NCBI GenBank assembly: GCA_029204225.1
Contig: MU832007.1
Location: forward strand, 28,027-92,026
DNA: 64,000 nucleotides
From: Diphasiastrum complanatum
Taxonomy: Eukaryota > Streptophyta > Lycopodiopsida > Lycopodiales > Lycopodiaceae
Direction: 5' to 3'
Shown here: positions 12,339 through 26,200 of the stretch, in pieces
Numbering within the stretch: position 1 is the stretch's first letter
Layout: every line of letters begins with the position of its first letter
Program-made: the position numbers and the translations under genes
Notes under the pieces: model-generated
Databases searched by the model: none
Told to the model about the DNA's origin: nothing
The model's input: the letters and a program-made list of their open reading frames with translations, nothing else

Positions 12339-15300
12339 TTACATCTTTGAAGAAAGATCCAACTTCATTAGCTCAGATTCAGCTTCAAGTCTCACATTTG
12401 TATCTGCACACTCTCTAAATGCCGATACCACCTTCAAACTGCAATAAACATCTTGAATTATACATAAAGACTAGTTAAAATAGAAAAATAAAGCGACCCA
12501 AAATTAGAATAAAAAATATCAAGGTGAAATTAGGGAATCACCTGTGCCCTTGGGCCCACATCTTGCACCTCCCTTTTATAGCTCTTTTCCAAAGCTGTGC
12601 AGAAAATGATTTTGGTACCATTCTCGAAGGTTGAGAATTCAACACTAGCCTTCTGATTGTCCTACTGCTATGATACTGTTGAAGCACATGCTCAGCTTGG
12701 TCTGCAGCAGTTGAGTCTCTGGATACGGCAGCCAAATCTGCAATTGCTTGTTGTAACAAAGTCACATCCTTTGTTGCTTGGTACATGAGAGCATCAGTAC
12801 CTCCCATCGCCACCTGGGGAAAAGTGTATCCATATATTATCCACGTTAGTGTCAAAATTTGTGATACAAATTCTAGATGGAGTTACTAGTCCTACTAGCA
12901 CTCACACAACCAAGCATAGAGATTAAAGAGAAATCAGATTATAGGAGAATTGAGCAAATCTCTAACATATTGGAATTATTGTGGTGGGGCGCCAGCCTAC
13001 TTAAATAGTTTCTCTAATTGATAAGAAAAGCTAAGAGCCTAAAGCGAATAGCAAAAGAGCAAAAGCTAATTGCTATAATTACTACCTATATTGGGTAAAG
13101 TCCCAAGATGAACTAAATAGATCCTAATTTAGTTGTCGTGCGCCCACCTACATGCACAAGCCTTAAAAAACGAATTTACTATAAATAGAATGGCCCCTAT
13201 AATAGCACGCAAGCATGGCCAAACTATCATTAAGGGGTATCAAATAAACATTTATTCCTAACACTCCCCCTTAATGTTTACTTTGTTATCTATTACTCCT
13301 AGAAATTCTCTAAACTTCTGAAATTTTTCTTTGCCAAGTCCTTCGGTAAAGATATCCACAACTTGGTCTTCCATAGGGCAATAGATAAGCTCCACTTCAC
13401 CACTTTGAATTTTCTCTCTGATGAAGTGTTGTACTTCAATGTGCTTTGTCCTACTGTGAAAAACTGGATTTTTTGCCAATTTAATACAACTCTGATTGTC
13501 GCACTGAAGTACAGTAGGTGAATCTTGTACCATATGTAGATCATGTAGAATCCTTCGTAACCGTATTGCTTCACATGTTGCACTTGTAGTAGCTCGATGT
13601 TCTGCCTCTGTAGATGATAACGCAATAGTATGCTGCCTCTTTGAACTCCAAGAGATAGCACCAGAACCAAGACTAAAAACATATCCTGTAGTAGATCTTC
13701 GGTCTTCTGCATCTCCAGCCCAATCAGCATCCACATATCCCTGCAACTTCAAACCATCCTGTCAAATCTCAAAATGCCTTGGATATATCTGAGTATCCGC
13801 TTAGTCGCTTTCCAATGAATCTGCTTAGGCTTAGCCATAAACTGACTAACCATACTCACAGCATAAGCAATATCTGGTCTCGTAGTAGTTAGATAGATTA
13901 AGCTTCCAACAAGCTTTCTATATAACGTCTCATTTACATCTTGATCTTCCTCAGCTTTAGTAAGTTTACATCCACTATCATGTGGTGTAGAAATAGGCTT
14001 GCATTCTGACATATTGAACTTTTCAAGAAGTTCATGAGCATACTTAGATTGAGAAATAAAAAGCCCTTGTGCTATTCTCCATACCTCAATCCCAAGAAAA
14101 AATTGTAGTGAACCAAGATCTTTCATGTCAAACTCTGATGAGAGATCTTTCTTGATTCCCTGAATCATACTATGATCTGATTTTGTAATAACAAGATCCA
14201 CATACATCACTACAGTTACAATATGATCATCCCTGATCAAAACATAAAGTGTATGCTCCAAACTACTTCTCTGAAAACCAAGCTCCTCAAAGTATGTGTC
14301 AATCCTCGTGAACCACGCCCTGGGTGCTTGCTTAAGTCCATATAGTGCCTTGTCCAACTTGCGAACCTTGTGCATAACCTTTTGCGACCAATCTTGCCTT
14401 ATGTTTATCTATAGAACCATCTGATTTGTACTTAGTTCTATAGACCCACTTGCATCCAATAGCCTTTTTACCTGTAGGTAACTAAACAAGTCTCCAAGTC
14501 TTGTTATTCATGATTGAGTCGTACTCCTCATCCATAGCTTTCCTCCAAATATCCTATTTTTTAGCCTCACTGAAAGTAGATGGATCCTTGGTTTCCAATA
14601 CTGTGGCCGTATATGCAAAATGTATATCCCCATCTTCATGATGATCCTCTTGTTGATCTTGATTTTCATGTTGCTTTTCAAGTCTAGCCGATCTCCTAGT
14701 CCCATGTGTACTGGATTCTCCCTCTTGCTTGGTGAAGTAGGAGGTGAATAAGTATCCCCTCCTTCTTCTTCCCTTTGCTCCATCTAGCTTGCTAGACTCC
14801 GGCAACACAGCATCATTCAACCCTGCCATAATACTGGTCTATAGCAACTTCTAACAACCTGATTTTTAACTATGCAATCTTCTTTGCAAGTCAGTAATCT
14901 GATTTTGCTCCAACCAGCAAGCAGATCTATCAAAAAACTAGTGAACAGATTTGTCAGGCAACCAACGAACAGATCTGTCAAACAACCAGCGAACAGGTCT
15001 GTCAGACAACCAACGAACAGCCCTGTCAGAAAACCAGCGAGTCTGTCAGAAAACCAACGATCTGATCTTGGATCTTGATAGCTTCAGGTCAGTGATGAGG
15101 TCTGTTGCCAGCCAGCAATCAGCCTACAAATCTTCTCTTAGGAAATCGGTATTGTCCTCCTGACAATGTTGACTCCACATGCAGCTTCAGCTCCTCCAAT
15201 TAATCTTCTTGCAACCCTGCAAACAATCTCTCTCTCTTACCAAATAGCCTGCTCTGATACCATGTCAGAATTTGCGATACAAATTCTAGATGGAGTTACT

Positions 15301-18300
15301 AGTCCTACTAGCGCTCACACAACCAAGCATAGAGATTAAAGAGAATCAGATTATAGGAGAATTGAGCAAAGCTCTAACATATTGGAATTATTGTGGTGGG
15401 GTGCGAGCCTACTTAAATAGTTTCTCTAATCAATGAGAAAAGCTAAGAGCCTAAAGCAAATAGCAAAAGAGCAAAAGCTAATTGCTATAATTACTACCTA
15501 TATTGGATAAAGTCCCAAGATGAATTTCTAAGTACTAAATAGATCCTAATTTAGTTGTAGTGCGCCCACCTACATGCATAAGCCTTAAAAATGTATTTAC
15601 TATAAATAGAATGGCCCCTATAATAGCACGCAGGCATGGCCAAACTATCATTAAGGGGTATCAAATAAACATTAATTCCTAACAGTTAGCACTGGTAAAC
15701 AACAAAGCATTGCTATTTAACAAGGGTTCTCTCTGTCATCAATGTCAACAACCATAGCTGGATAACAGATCAGTTTCCTGATGTTGTCAAGGTTCACTAG
15801 AAAGCATCAATTATTGTTCAAAAGCAAATACATCCTGTGTGACCAGTTGTTTGATTGTTTAAATTCATGTGCCCCTTAAAAACCCGTTCCGACCCTTTTG
15901 GGTCGGAACGTACTTTACGTTCCGGAACGTACTGGGTCGGAATGTTTTTTTTTTTAAACATGAAAAAAATAGGTCCTGGAATGCTCCAACAATTTCAGTT
16001 AATGAGAACATCTGACTGCAGTGGCCACATTGATTCCAAGCGCATCTGTATCCTGACATTGAGTATTCATAGCTTGTGAATCATAAACGATTGACCATTG
16101 CATGAGAGCTGAGCGAGGGAGAGAAATTATCCAGCGTAGATGACTTCAGCGATCTCCAGCACCAAATCATCCTTCGGGCTAGCTAGCTTTTTGCCCCATC
16201 ACTCTGCTTTGCATGAGAGCCGAGTGACGTAGAGAAACTATCCAGCGTAGATGACTCCAGCAATCTCCAGCGCCAAATCATCCTTCAGGCTAGCTGGCTT
16301 TTTGCCCCATCACTCTGCTTTGCATGAGAGCTGATTGAAGTAGAGAAACAGCAGGAACACAGGAAAACAAGCGTGATAATACAGTATCGCGCTTGTTTTC
16401 CTTTGTAAAAAAGTATGTTTTTTTTAGAAATTTTTTGGTCAAGTTCCGGAATGAAACACGTTCTGGAACATGTTCTGTTCCGGAACGGGCAACTACGCCT
16501 GAGTGTGCCCCATAGTCTAGTAACAAAATTCATGTGAGGGGCTTTAAGATGGGAAAATAACAAGAGATTTAATCAGATCATCCATCAAATTCCATGGTGA
16601 CCACTCGTATTCAAGAGACTAGTTAAAACCTTAGAAACCCATTCCGAACCAAACCAGTCGGAACGTACTGGATCGGAACGTAGTACTGAGTAAAAAAAAA
16701 TTCCCTTTGTTAAAAAATTACAAAAAGACAAATTGGGCCACATTCCGGAACGGAATGCGTTCCAGAACGGGCAACAAACATCACATCCAATAGCTTGACT
16801 AGTGCTGAATGCAGCACGGAGACATTCTGAAAGGTTAATGTAAGATCTGTACAGAGAACAAGAAGGAGATTAATGAGAACATCAACCAATACACCATTAC
16901 CATCAAAAACACTGACAAACGCATATGTTTTTCAAATGATTGGAAACGTTTGTATCAATTTAACAATCCAAAAAACTGTCGCACCCAAAAAGCTTGGTAA
17001 AATTTCAGTAAATATGATGATTAAAAATTCATAAAGCTTCCAAAAATTGAAATCCCATCAAGTTTAAATATGCTTGAAGCATTTGAAACATGAGTTTATG
17101 AGTGACTCAAGTCTCAATAAAAACATTCCAAGAAGATGAGAAGTTGATATTTGGAATAAGTCACAAATCACAAGGTAGGGGCCTTAGAAGCCTGTTCCGA
17201 GCAAAAAGGGTCGGAACGTTCCGGGACGTACTGGGTCGGAACGAGTGACTGTTAATGTAAATTTTTAAAAAAATGATATACGACGATGAGAAAATAGCGG
17301 TTGAAATCCTGGGGTGTCTACAGTTTGTGCGTTGGAGAAACCCCAAATTAGGAGTCTTGATACGAAACTTAACTGAACAATGAACATTGCGCATCCTGGA
17401 TGGCTCATAACATAAAAATTTATGGTGCGAATCAGAAGAGTGGAAGTTTTTTCATCTTACCCACGGACAAAAGATGAGCATGAGATCCTAACTCAACTGA
17501 AAATTTATTGCTTTGTTACCTAAAGTATGCTGCTGAGGATATAACTTTCAAATAGTGCATATCAGTCGCTGAGTACTGGGAACTATCATCTTTGAGAAAT
17601 TTCAAGTGCCCTTGATCTTGATTGACTTAGAGCGGAGCCCCCCTTGCTCTTAGTGCTGTTACCTTTGGATTTTTCAACCCTGGGGCGTCTACAGTTTGTG
17701 TTGGAGAATGAGAAAGGAAAAATGATATACGACGATGAGAAAATAGCGTGCCTCTGTATTAATGGGAATGAGGAAGAAAACTTTCCTTGGCAGTCGTAAC
17801 AAATTTTTTTTATCAAACTATTAGGGAGAATACCTTTTGAAAACAAAACAACATTTTCTTTGTAGTGCAGTTGCAAAGAAATAATTGTGTTGTGGAACTG
17901 AGCACTGCGTAGCAGTTCCTCTATTTTACGGAAGTGATAATTAACCCTTTGTAAAAAAATACGTATTTTTTTTTTCAAGGGCCCGTTCCGGAACGGAACA
18001 CGTTCTGGAACGCGTTCCGTTCCAGAACGGGCAACTAAGGTAGGGGCTGATACTGAAAAAAACATGATCCAGATTTCATAATACATATGTAGATTGTAAT
18101 AAAGGCTACTTGAAGATTGAACTCGGGACCCAAAAAATATAACAAGAACAATAAGAGACAATGGAACAAAATCTTTTGAAAACAGAAATTTTCACACGCG
18201 TTTTTTAAAAACGTTTCAAACCTTTTTCTGAGCAGCATACAAATCGGACAACAATTCTGTTTTCAAATAACTTCAAGATTCCAATCTGCACGAAGACAAA

Positions 18301-21300
18301 AAATGGAGCTTTTCCAGAGTGATTTTAAGCAATTAAATCTGAAAAGGCACGTAAGTAAACCAGTAAAAACAATCTCTTGGCTAGCCAGAAAAATATAGAG
18401 AAAATTGGGAGGCTACCTCATAGATGATGTCTTTTCCAAAAGGAGATCTTAACAGCTCCCCTGCGTACTTCACGCACACTTCTGTCAAATTCTGGATCAT
18501 CATCAACAGTGTCAAAGACTGGTTAGTCAAAAAATATTCGTCAATGGAGAAGGTGAAACTGACATCTGTGGAAAAAAAGGTCCAAATGTTAAAACCATGT
18601 GACATGCATGTTATACTCAAGCATCCAACACCCAAAGTTCGCTACTTTATTGTACTTGACTCCTATTGCTATGTTACCTCAAGCAACTGCAATCTTGAAA
18701 AGAACTTCCAATCTTTGAAGACTATCTGTTACCCAAAGTTTGCTATGTGTCTTATGTTATCTCGAAATCCATGGTGTTTTCTGTGATGGCTTTTGAGTGC
18801 CATGTTTGAAGGGCATAGTTTTGTGAAATGCTTCCTGCCCCGGGACCCTCGGGGAAAACAGGGAAACGCCAAATCACAAAAGCAAACTAGTCCAAGAGTG
18901 GATGAACACGTGTTGAATACGTTCATACAGTAAGAAATGAGATGGGTATAATAACTTAACCATTGAACTAAACTGAGACACTTTGATTAAATGGCAAACT
19001 AACAGTCTTTGGATTCTGGACCTAAGTCAACTTTCTTGGAACGAGTCACTCACCTAGGTCAAGCTTCAATCTTGTCATGTCAAGTCACTAACTCAAGTCA
19101 GAAAGTACTTGATATATTAAAAGTCATATGCCATACAGCAATAATTGGGTACATTTTATGTTTTTTTAATAACAACCATCTAAGTGCCAAAAAGACTCGT
19201 GCAACTTAAGAATTGCATTAAGGGCATGCAAATACATATGCACAAAAACAGAATTACGGAGTGATCGAATATACTTACTCGAATGTAACTGGAGGCATGT
19301 TATCTGAGGAAACACACAAGGTACTATGACTGTGAGGTTAAGTGATTGAAACCTAGAGATAACACCTTTCTCAAAAAAATACTTCTGAGTCCTACATGCA
19401 CATCGCTAATGATCTGCCCAAGGTGACTTCCTCCAATGATGGTCCATCTTTCATTTTTCTTTCCCATATATATCATAGGTACAAGCGTCCACATATTCCA
19501 TGAGACAATAATTTCTTTGAAATATTTCACATTGTATTCTACAACCCCTTCGACATTGATATACATGGCTACTTAGCATTTGCATTTTTGTGACCTTTTG
19601 TCAACATTGAAATTGTGTCATCGTCTTCAAAGTATGTCTATTATTCAAAGCTTTACTTTGCGGAGTCTACCTTACAGCAACGATTGAGGAAAACGTTTCC
19701 ATCTAAAGGAAAAAGGTAAAGTCACACATTTACGACCCTTATATAAACTTCCTAATAGGGAATCTTAATCATTCGATCCTCATACATGACTATTCACATG
19801 GTCATTTTTTCATTGGAACCCAACATCCTTATTTTTATGGTTCTTAAGGTATAAGCTTAGATGACTGAATAGGGCACGGACCCTCTTGGGACTAATGCCA
19901 AGCTTTATGTATGAATGTTGCTAGCCTTTCAAAAGCGACCTTTTCAGAACTGGGAGAATCAACTTTTCAGAATCGACTTCTATCATAACAGGATTTAGGG
20001 TGCTTGAAAAAACTAATTTTTTATTAGTTATGAAAAATTTGATGATAGATACTATTAGGCACTCTCTAATTTATCGTCAAGTCAATTTTGGAGTGAGAAA
20101 GAAGGGATTCAAGATATATGTTTACTGTTTTTTATAAATCAGCCAAAACCCTAAATTTTATTCGAATGAGATGAAGCGGTTTGAATCTCAATAAAGGGTG
20201 GAATCGGGAGACATTGTTATGTATGCTCTAACTCTATCCAATAGCTACCTAGAAGGCTCTTTTAAGGACCTCCAAAGCACTTTAAAAGTAGTTTAACTTC
20301 TTTTCATTCTACTGTAGATTTATTTGGTGCCTTGAGTTCTTTGTACAAGACTTATCAGCAATTTTTTTGGTGGAGGGCATGTAAGCTGTTCTTGTGCAGC
20401 TTATTGAGGTTCATATAGTGACCATAGTTGGAGATCCTTATATGATTCTTCAGTTACCATATGATGATACCAAATCATTACTGTTCAGCACACATGGCAC
20501 ATAATAAAGTATATGCATGAAATGGGCCTTGTATGGCAACAACAGCACTATGAAATCATATATGTGGTTGATCTTATGAAATTGCATATCTTTTGTACAG
20601 TGAATCTTTAAACTCGAGCAAGTAGCAATACTAGGATACACTTTCAAAAAACAACTCTAAACTGGAAATAAACACAAAAGGCTGCAATTCACAACAATGA
20701 TGTCAGATGCACCTTTGCCAATCCACTATCCACAAGTAACTGAGTTCTACGGATCAATGGGTCCTTTTTACTAAATCCACCTAATGGTTTTTTATCATCC
20801 TTTGTAACTCCCTCTTGCTCCCTTCTTTCATCATATTCAGTCACTTTGTGATGGTCATCTGCCACGTCCTCATCTATTGCTGAGCCATTTTGATTTTTCA
20901 TCGAATCAGTTTGTGATCCTGCATTCTCCACTACATTCATCAAAAATCGAACTACCATGTTAGTCTTTAATACAATAACATGAAGGTTCATATGTACCAG
21001 GATAGAGGCTAAGTTTTAAACTCAAAATAGGCTTCTAAAACTATGTAATTTTTGATAAAGTCATTGCTATAAGAAGCTCGGACTTTCAGGAAACCCAAAA
21101 AGTAGTCAAGCATTTGTAATCTCAATACTTACAGCAATCCTGTGGTAAATCTACCGGTGATGACAAGAGTTTCAGTGTATCTCCAGGAAAGTAACGACCG
21201 ACACCAGGAGCAAGCAAGTGCAGCAGCAATCTATGACCGTACTGCAAAATCATTCACATCAAACCGATAATTGAAAAGGACACAAAATTTGAGGGATTTG

Positions 21301-22302
21301 ATAGCCTCATTGCTGACTGAGTAATATCTGCATCAATCATGGCTCCCTACATCACCACCATAAACTTTTGCAGAAAATAATATGTGGGCTGACCTTTATA
21401 CTGCAGAAGGAGACTAGCGTCTCCAGAACAAAAGAGATTATACCTTGTGCAAAGCTAAATCTTTTAGTCCCTTCGATATTTCAGAAATGATAACCTGTTA
21501 GTTAGAAGCCAAAATGTGTGCTCTCAGTAGCCTTAACAGTCGCGATTTTTATGCCCAAGACAAATATAAAGTCCACCAAGACTGTACCTCATTGACAAGC
21601 TTGGTGTCATCAACATTTTCAAGGATGGACAAGAGAACCTGATAGACAGCAAAAGATGAACAAAGCTTAATCCACGTAGAATAAAAATTTATCAAGAAAG
21701 TGAAGCAAATGAAAAGGCCTCATAAAATCCACTCACCAAATGTCCGTTGTCATCGTAAGCAATCTTCATCACTTGACCTTTCATTCCTTTGATAATCTTT
21801 TTCCTTTCCTGCAGAGAAAGATGCAAGAAAGTTAATGATTGATAGTAGACGATTACACACAAAACCCAGACCAACTAGCAGCAAAAGCTTTCATTTGATT
21901 CTGACAAACTGTGCAGTGTCTTGTTGTGTGAATTGAACAAGACCCACAGCATGGTAGCATGATCCATAGATAAAAGACACAACAAAAAATACAACAACAA
22001 CTGCATCAAAAAGAAACATAATCCAAAATATACACTTTTCATAGAAGAAAAAGTACCATTAAGGCCAAATTAGTTCCAACCAGACATGAGGGTCCGGGCT
22101 GGACGCAGGCATTCTGCATCTGTGTCCGCGTCCAGCGTCCGGACCCGGACGCGAGGTCGGACGGGTCCTTTTTTTTTTTTTTTTTTGAACTGGACGCGTC
22201 TGGGCCCCGGACGCGTTTTTAAAATTTCTTTAAAAAAAAAAAACCAGAAGGCCCGCGCGTGGGCAGCAGAACACAGAACGCAAAGAGAGCGAGAGAGAGA
22301 GA

Positions 22303-22359
<57 letters not shown>

Positions 22360-22421
22360 ATGGTGAGTGAGGGTTTGAGAGAGAGAGAGAGTGTGCATGT
22401 GGGTGGGTGAGGGTGTTATGA

Positions 22422-22489
<68 letters not shown>

Positions 22490-23170
22490 AGAATTAGAAT
22501 TATTATTATTATTATTAACGTCTTTTGGTACCCAAAGGTACATAAGACAAAAGAGAGTACAAAAGGTGAGGAGCATTGTCCGCATACGGACTTATTTACT
22601 AGTAAAAAAGAGAAGAAGACAAGAAACTAGCATGTCTATCTCACTATCTCTAAGAAGAAGTAAGTATCCAAGCTTGACCACCAGCTTGCGAGGGTACAAT
22701 GCACGAGCTTAACCACCTGCTGCGGAGGCTTAGGCCTGTATCATGGTGGGATAGCTACGGCACTGGACAGACAAAGCTGAGGATGCTCGCATTCCGAGTC
22801 CTGTCACAAGTATGTTATCTAATCTTATTCATCTAAACGGTTTCCACACTGTCTCTATAAGGCCGCAACTCACTCGAGTGGTTGCCAATTAATGCAGGAT
22901 TGTTCTGCTTGCGTGTGTGAGCGGAACTGGTCAACGTTCAGCCTTGTTCACACGAACAGGCGGAACCGCCTCACAACTGAGCAATGCAATGACTTGGTGT
23001 ACTGCAACACCAACACCAGGGTGGTTCGACGCATCGCGGATAGCATGAGGGCAGGAGGCGTACGCGTTGGCCAAGACTTGGACGAGTCCCAGATGACTCT
23101 AGACTCGGAGCCAGACATTGTATTTGACACCCCTGCAGATGCATCTAGCACGCAGAGGGATGATTTTTTA

Positions 23171-23234
<64 letters not shown>

Positions 23235-26200
23235 GACGTAGTATGGAGATTATACATGCTGCACCTATTGTTTTACACCAGCACATCTTCATGTCTCTCA
23301 TATCATCTGCATCATGTCCAATCATTGAACATTATACGCTAAACCCAAAGCCCTAACAAATGGCATAAACCCTAACAAATCGCACGCTTAACATAACATC
23401 ATAAACCCACAACCCCACAGTCATGACCATCAAAACAAGGCAAAGAAAGGCATCCTCATTGTGTGATAGGCATTGCACCATAGGTATGTGCAGATTCAAT
23501 ATCAAAGCAGCACTTGTGTAGCATACACTTAAACTTGTGTAGAATGCATTTGGAATTGACCAAAATGGTCCAAGAATACAGTCCACAGGTTCGTGATCCC
23601 GATACGAACCCAAGGAATCGAGCCTGGCTCGATTCGGGTATCATTTGGTCAAAATGGCCACTTCCGAGGTTCACTGCTGCCCTATTTTTCAGATTTGCTC
23701 CTTTGCAGGAGGACGCCCATCTACAAGCAATTTTTATCTTCTAATTTGGCTAAAAAATCAGCACCCTTGCTGATTTTAGAAAGTGGAGATCTGCTTCTTT
23801 TTGCTTGTTTCCAGGTGTGGAAGAAGGCGCTAATTTTTTGTGATGATCCGATCACATTCCGAGGCTGAAAATTGGACAGCATATTACCATTTGTAGGGTG
23901 TTTGCAACAGCCCTATCCGTGTGTGTATTGTTCACACTTTTTGGCAAGAAAGAAGGGTTCCGGAAAAAGCTTTGTTGGAGGCTAACCTAATTCTTTGCTT
24001 GCTGGTTTTTTGAGTTTGTAATGCAATTTCAGGCTGAAATTTTCAGCACACAAGGCTTGTAGGAGGGCGAGTTCCTGCATCCATCTGATGTGTGGTTTCG
24101 ACACATTCTGGTGCTGATTTTTCGGATTTGATACTTGTTGGTTTTTGTGTCTTTTAGGGCACATTTAGGGTTTGAAAAAGTTTATCTTCTTGGCTGGTTC
24201 TTGTGGCAAGAGATTTGGGAGCAATTCGTACTTGTTCGGGCGAAGATATGTTGGATGGCACCAACTATTCTTCATGGAATTGCAAGCTGAGGTTTGGCAT
24301 CGACGTGATGATCAAGATTTTATCGATAACAAGATCTATCTTATATCATTTGAGATTTTGCAAGACCTCTAAAAGTGTTTGGGAAACACTTTTAAAAATA
24401 TATTGAATAAAGGATTCATCATCATGCTTTCTCCTCTCTACTTCATCCTCTTTGAAGGTAGAAGAGCAAAGGAATGCAAAGTTTGATAATTGTCTTTCTA
24501 CAAGTACAAGTTTGCATCGGAATGTTGGTATGGTAGAGCATTCTTCTTCTCTTGAGCCATTTGTTGCAAATGATGGATGCATTAGTGAAGAACTTTATGA
24601 GCAAGCTTCTCAAGTTAATGTTTTGGAAAAGGCTGAAATCAAGCATTCTTTGAAGCCATTTTGTACTAATAGAGGAGGGGAAAAAATCATGTCGATTAGT
24701 ACATTGGTTCAAAGTGGCAAGCTGCTGGTTTTTTTCTTGAAGATGGTGGACAACAGATTCAGCCATGGTTTATTGATCATTTTCAGCCTATGTTACATCA
24801 TGAGCATCCTATTATGCATTGGGAACGACCTACGGAAGGTTTTTGGACAGCAAGGTCCACATTTGGAACACTTTGGCCAGCAAAGTGTTGGTGATTTTGT
24901 GGCTGTTGGACAGCCTGCTACAGCCTCTTGTTGGCTGTCCGAGTCTTTGCGGGATAGCAAAGTATCTTTTTACCTTGGAGGAAACACACATGCCTCACCA
25001 AAATTAGTACCTTATGCTGATTTTCCTGTTTTGATGCTTACTTCTTATGATGACGGTGTTGCCTTACCTAGTGTTGGTGAGCAGATCATTGATAGTAAGA
25101 TTTGGGAGGATGTGATGGTAAAAGAGCATCATACTCTTCTTTATGTTTCTTGTGGTAAGAAGACTTATGGAATCATGTGGGAACCATTGATGGATTGCAA
25201 ATCCATATTTCGGCTTGTGGCTGGCTTTTTGGTTACCTACTTTGGATGGAACATGCTGTCTTCACTCTTCGACTTGATGCTACCGCACTTCGTATTCTAC
25301 ATCTCTTCTACATCGAGCATGATTGGGGCTAAGATTTCGGCTACTTCGAGTTGGAGTTTTTTGGCTACATGAAGTTTTGAGCAGCAAGCAACATTTTGCA
25401 TTTTGTTGCAATTTTGTCCATTTTACTTCATGTCATGTTATGTTTTTTACATTATCATTTAAGGAGGATGTTAGAAATAATAAATGATAATGTTAGTTTC
25501 CCATAGGTTACTTTGACCCAAAAGGTTGAGACTTGTGTAACCATGGGGTAGGTTTATTATTTAGACCATGTTAAGATAGTTTTAGTTAAGTTGGACCCAA
25601 TTTTGGTCTAGTGGTAACTCGTGGGTCCAAGTAAAGTCTAATTATGTTAAGGGACTCTATCTTGACTTTTGGGAGTGCCCTATAATTAGTAGTGGGTTTG
25701 GAAGGTTCTAGAACTTAGAGTTTGGAAAAGTTTAGTCCCTTGGAAGGCCTATTTATATGTACTCATTGTTCATTTGTAATTCATTCCCTTTCAAGCATTG
25801 CTACTACTTTCTCTCTCCTTGAGGGCGCCTAACCCTCTCCCTCTTCTTCTTCTTCTTCTTCTTCTTCTTCTTCTTGTATATGGAGATTGAATGTTAGAAG
25901 GATCTTGGCACTTTGATTTCCTACACTTGTCACTCTTCTGGTGAACATTCACTTCTCCCAAATCCTCTGTTGAGCATTCACTTCCCTTTCTAAAACAAAT
26001 TCTATAAATCGAAAAAGTAAATTGGGCTACACTTAAGATCCACACTGTTGAAACTGGTAACCACATCCACTTCCTTTGCGCCAGGGTTTAGGGTCACCAA
26101 ATGGTCGATGCAAGCTGAGCTTAGTTGTGTAAGTTGCGAGCAGCATTTTCGGTCTTCAAAATGTCTCTTCTTTGAGAGAGTCACTAATGCACGCTCCAAG

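Larger units (their letters stand above)
12850..15684 (-). mobile_element. Internally deleted Ty1/copia element with both LTRs and a GTTAG target duplication
   Basis: The 5' LTR is 15263-15684 and the 3' LTR is 12850-13263; they are highly similar and start TG and end CA on the element strand. GTTAG flanks both sides (12845-12849 and 15685-15689). The primer-binding site reads TGGTATCAGAGC directly inside the 5' LTR (15251-15262), and the polypurine tract AAGGGGGAG lies inside the 3' LTR. Only about 2.0 kb remains between the LTRs: leader, a gag-like remnant with 24-bp repeats, then polymerase and RNase H. Protease and integrase are gone. The element lies in PUM24 intron 16 in the same orientation as the gene, ending 36 bp from the exon 17 acceptor. 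Confidence 0.92.

Noticed and set aside
14942-15060. Regular 24-bp repeats that superficially look like a CRISPR array
   Set aside because: The units are contiguous with no spacers, degenerate, and sit inside a plant copia element; they are an ordinary tandem repeat.
17586-18161. 191-codon minus-strand open frame in intron 16
   Set aside because: It runs through the palindromic ends and interior of transposon-like copy C, includes translated GTTCCG palindromes and has no protein family resemblance.
22086-23356. Open frames with long Arg-Glu or Ser-Leu runs around the GA microsatellites (also at 31.0-31.4 and 49.35-49.66 kb)
   Set aside because: They are translations of (GA)n/(TC)n repeats without homologous flanking protein; not genes.
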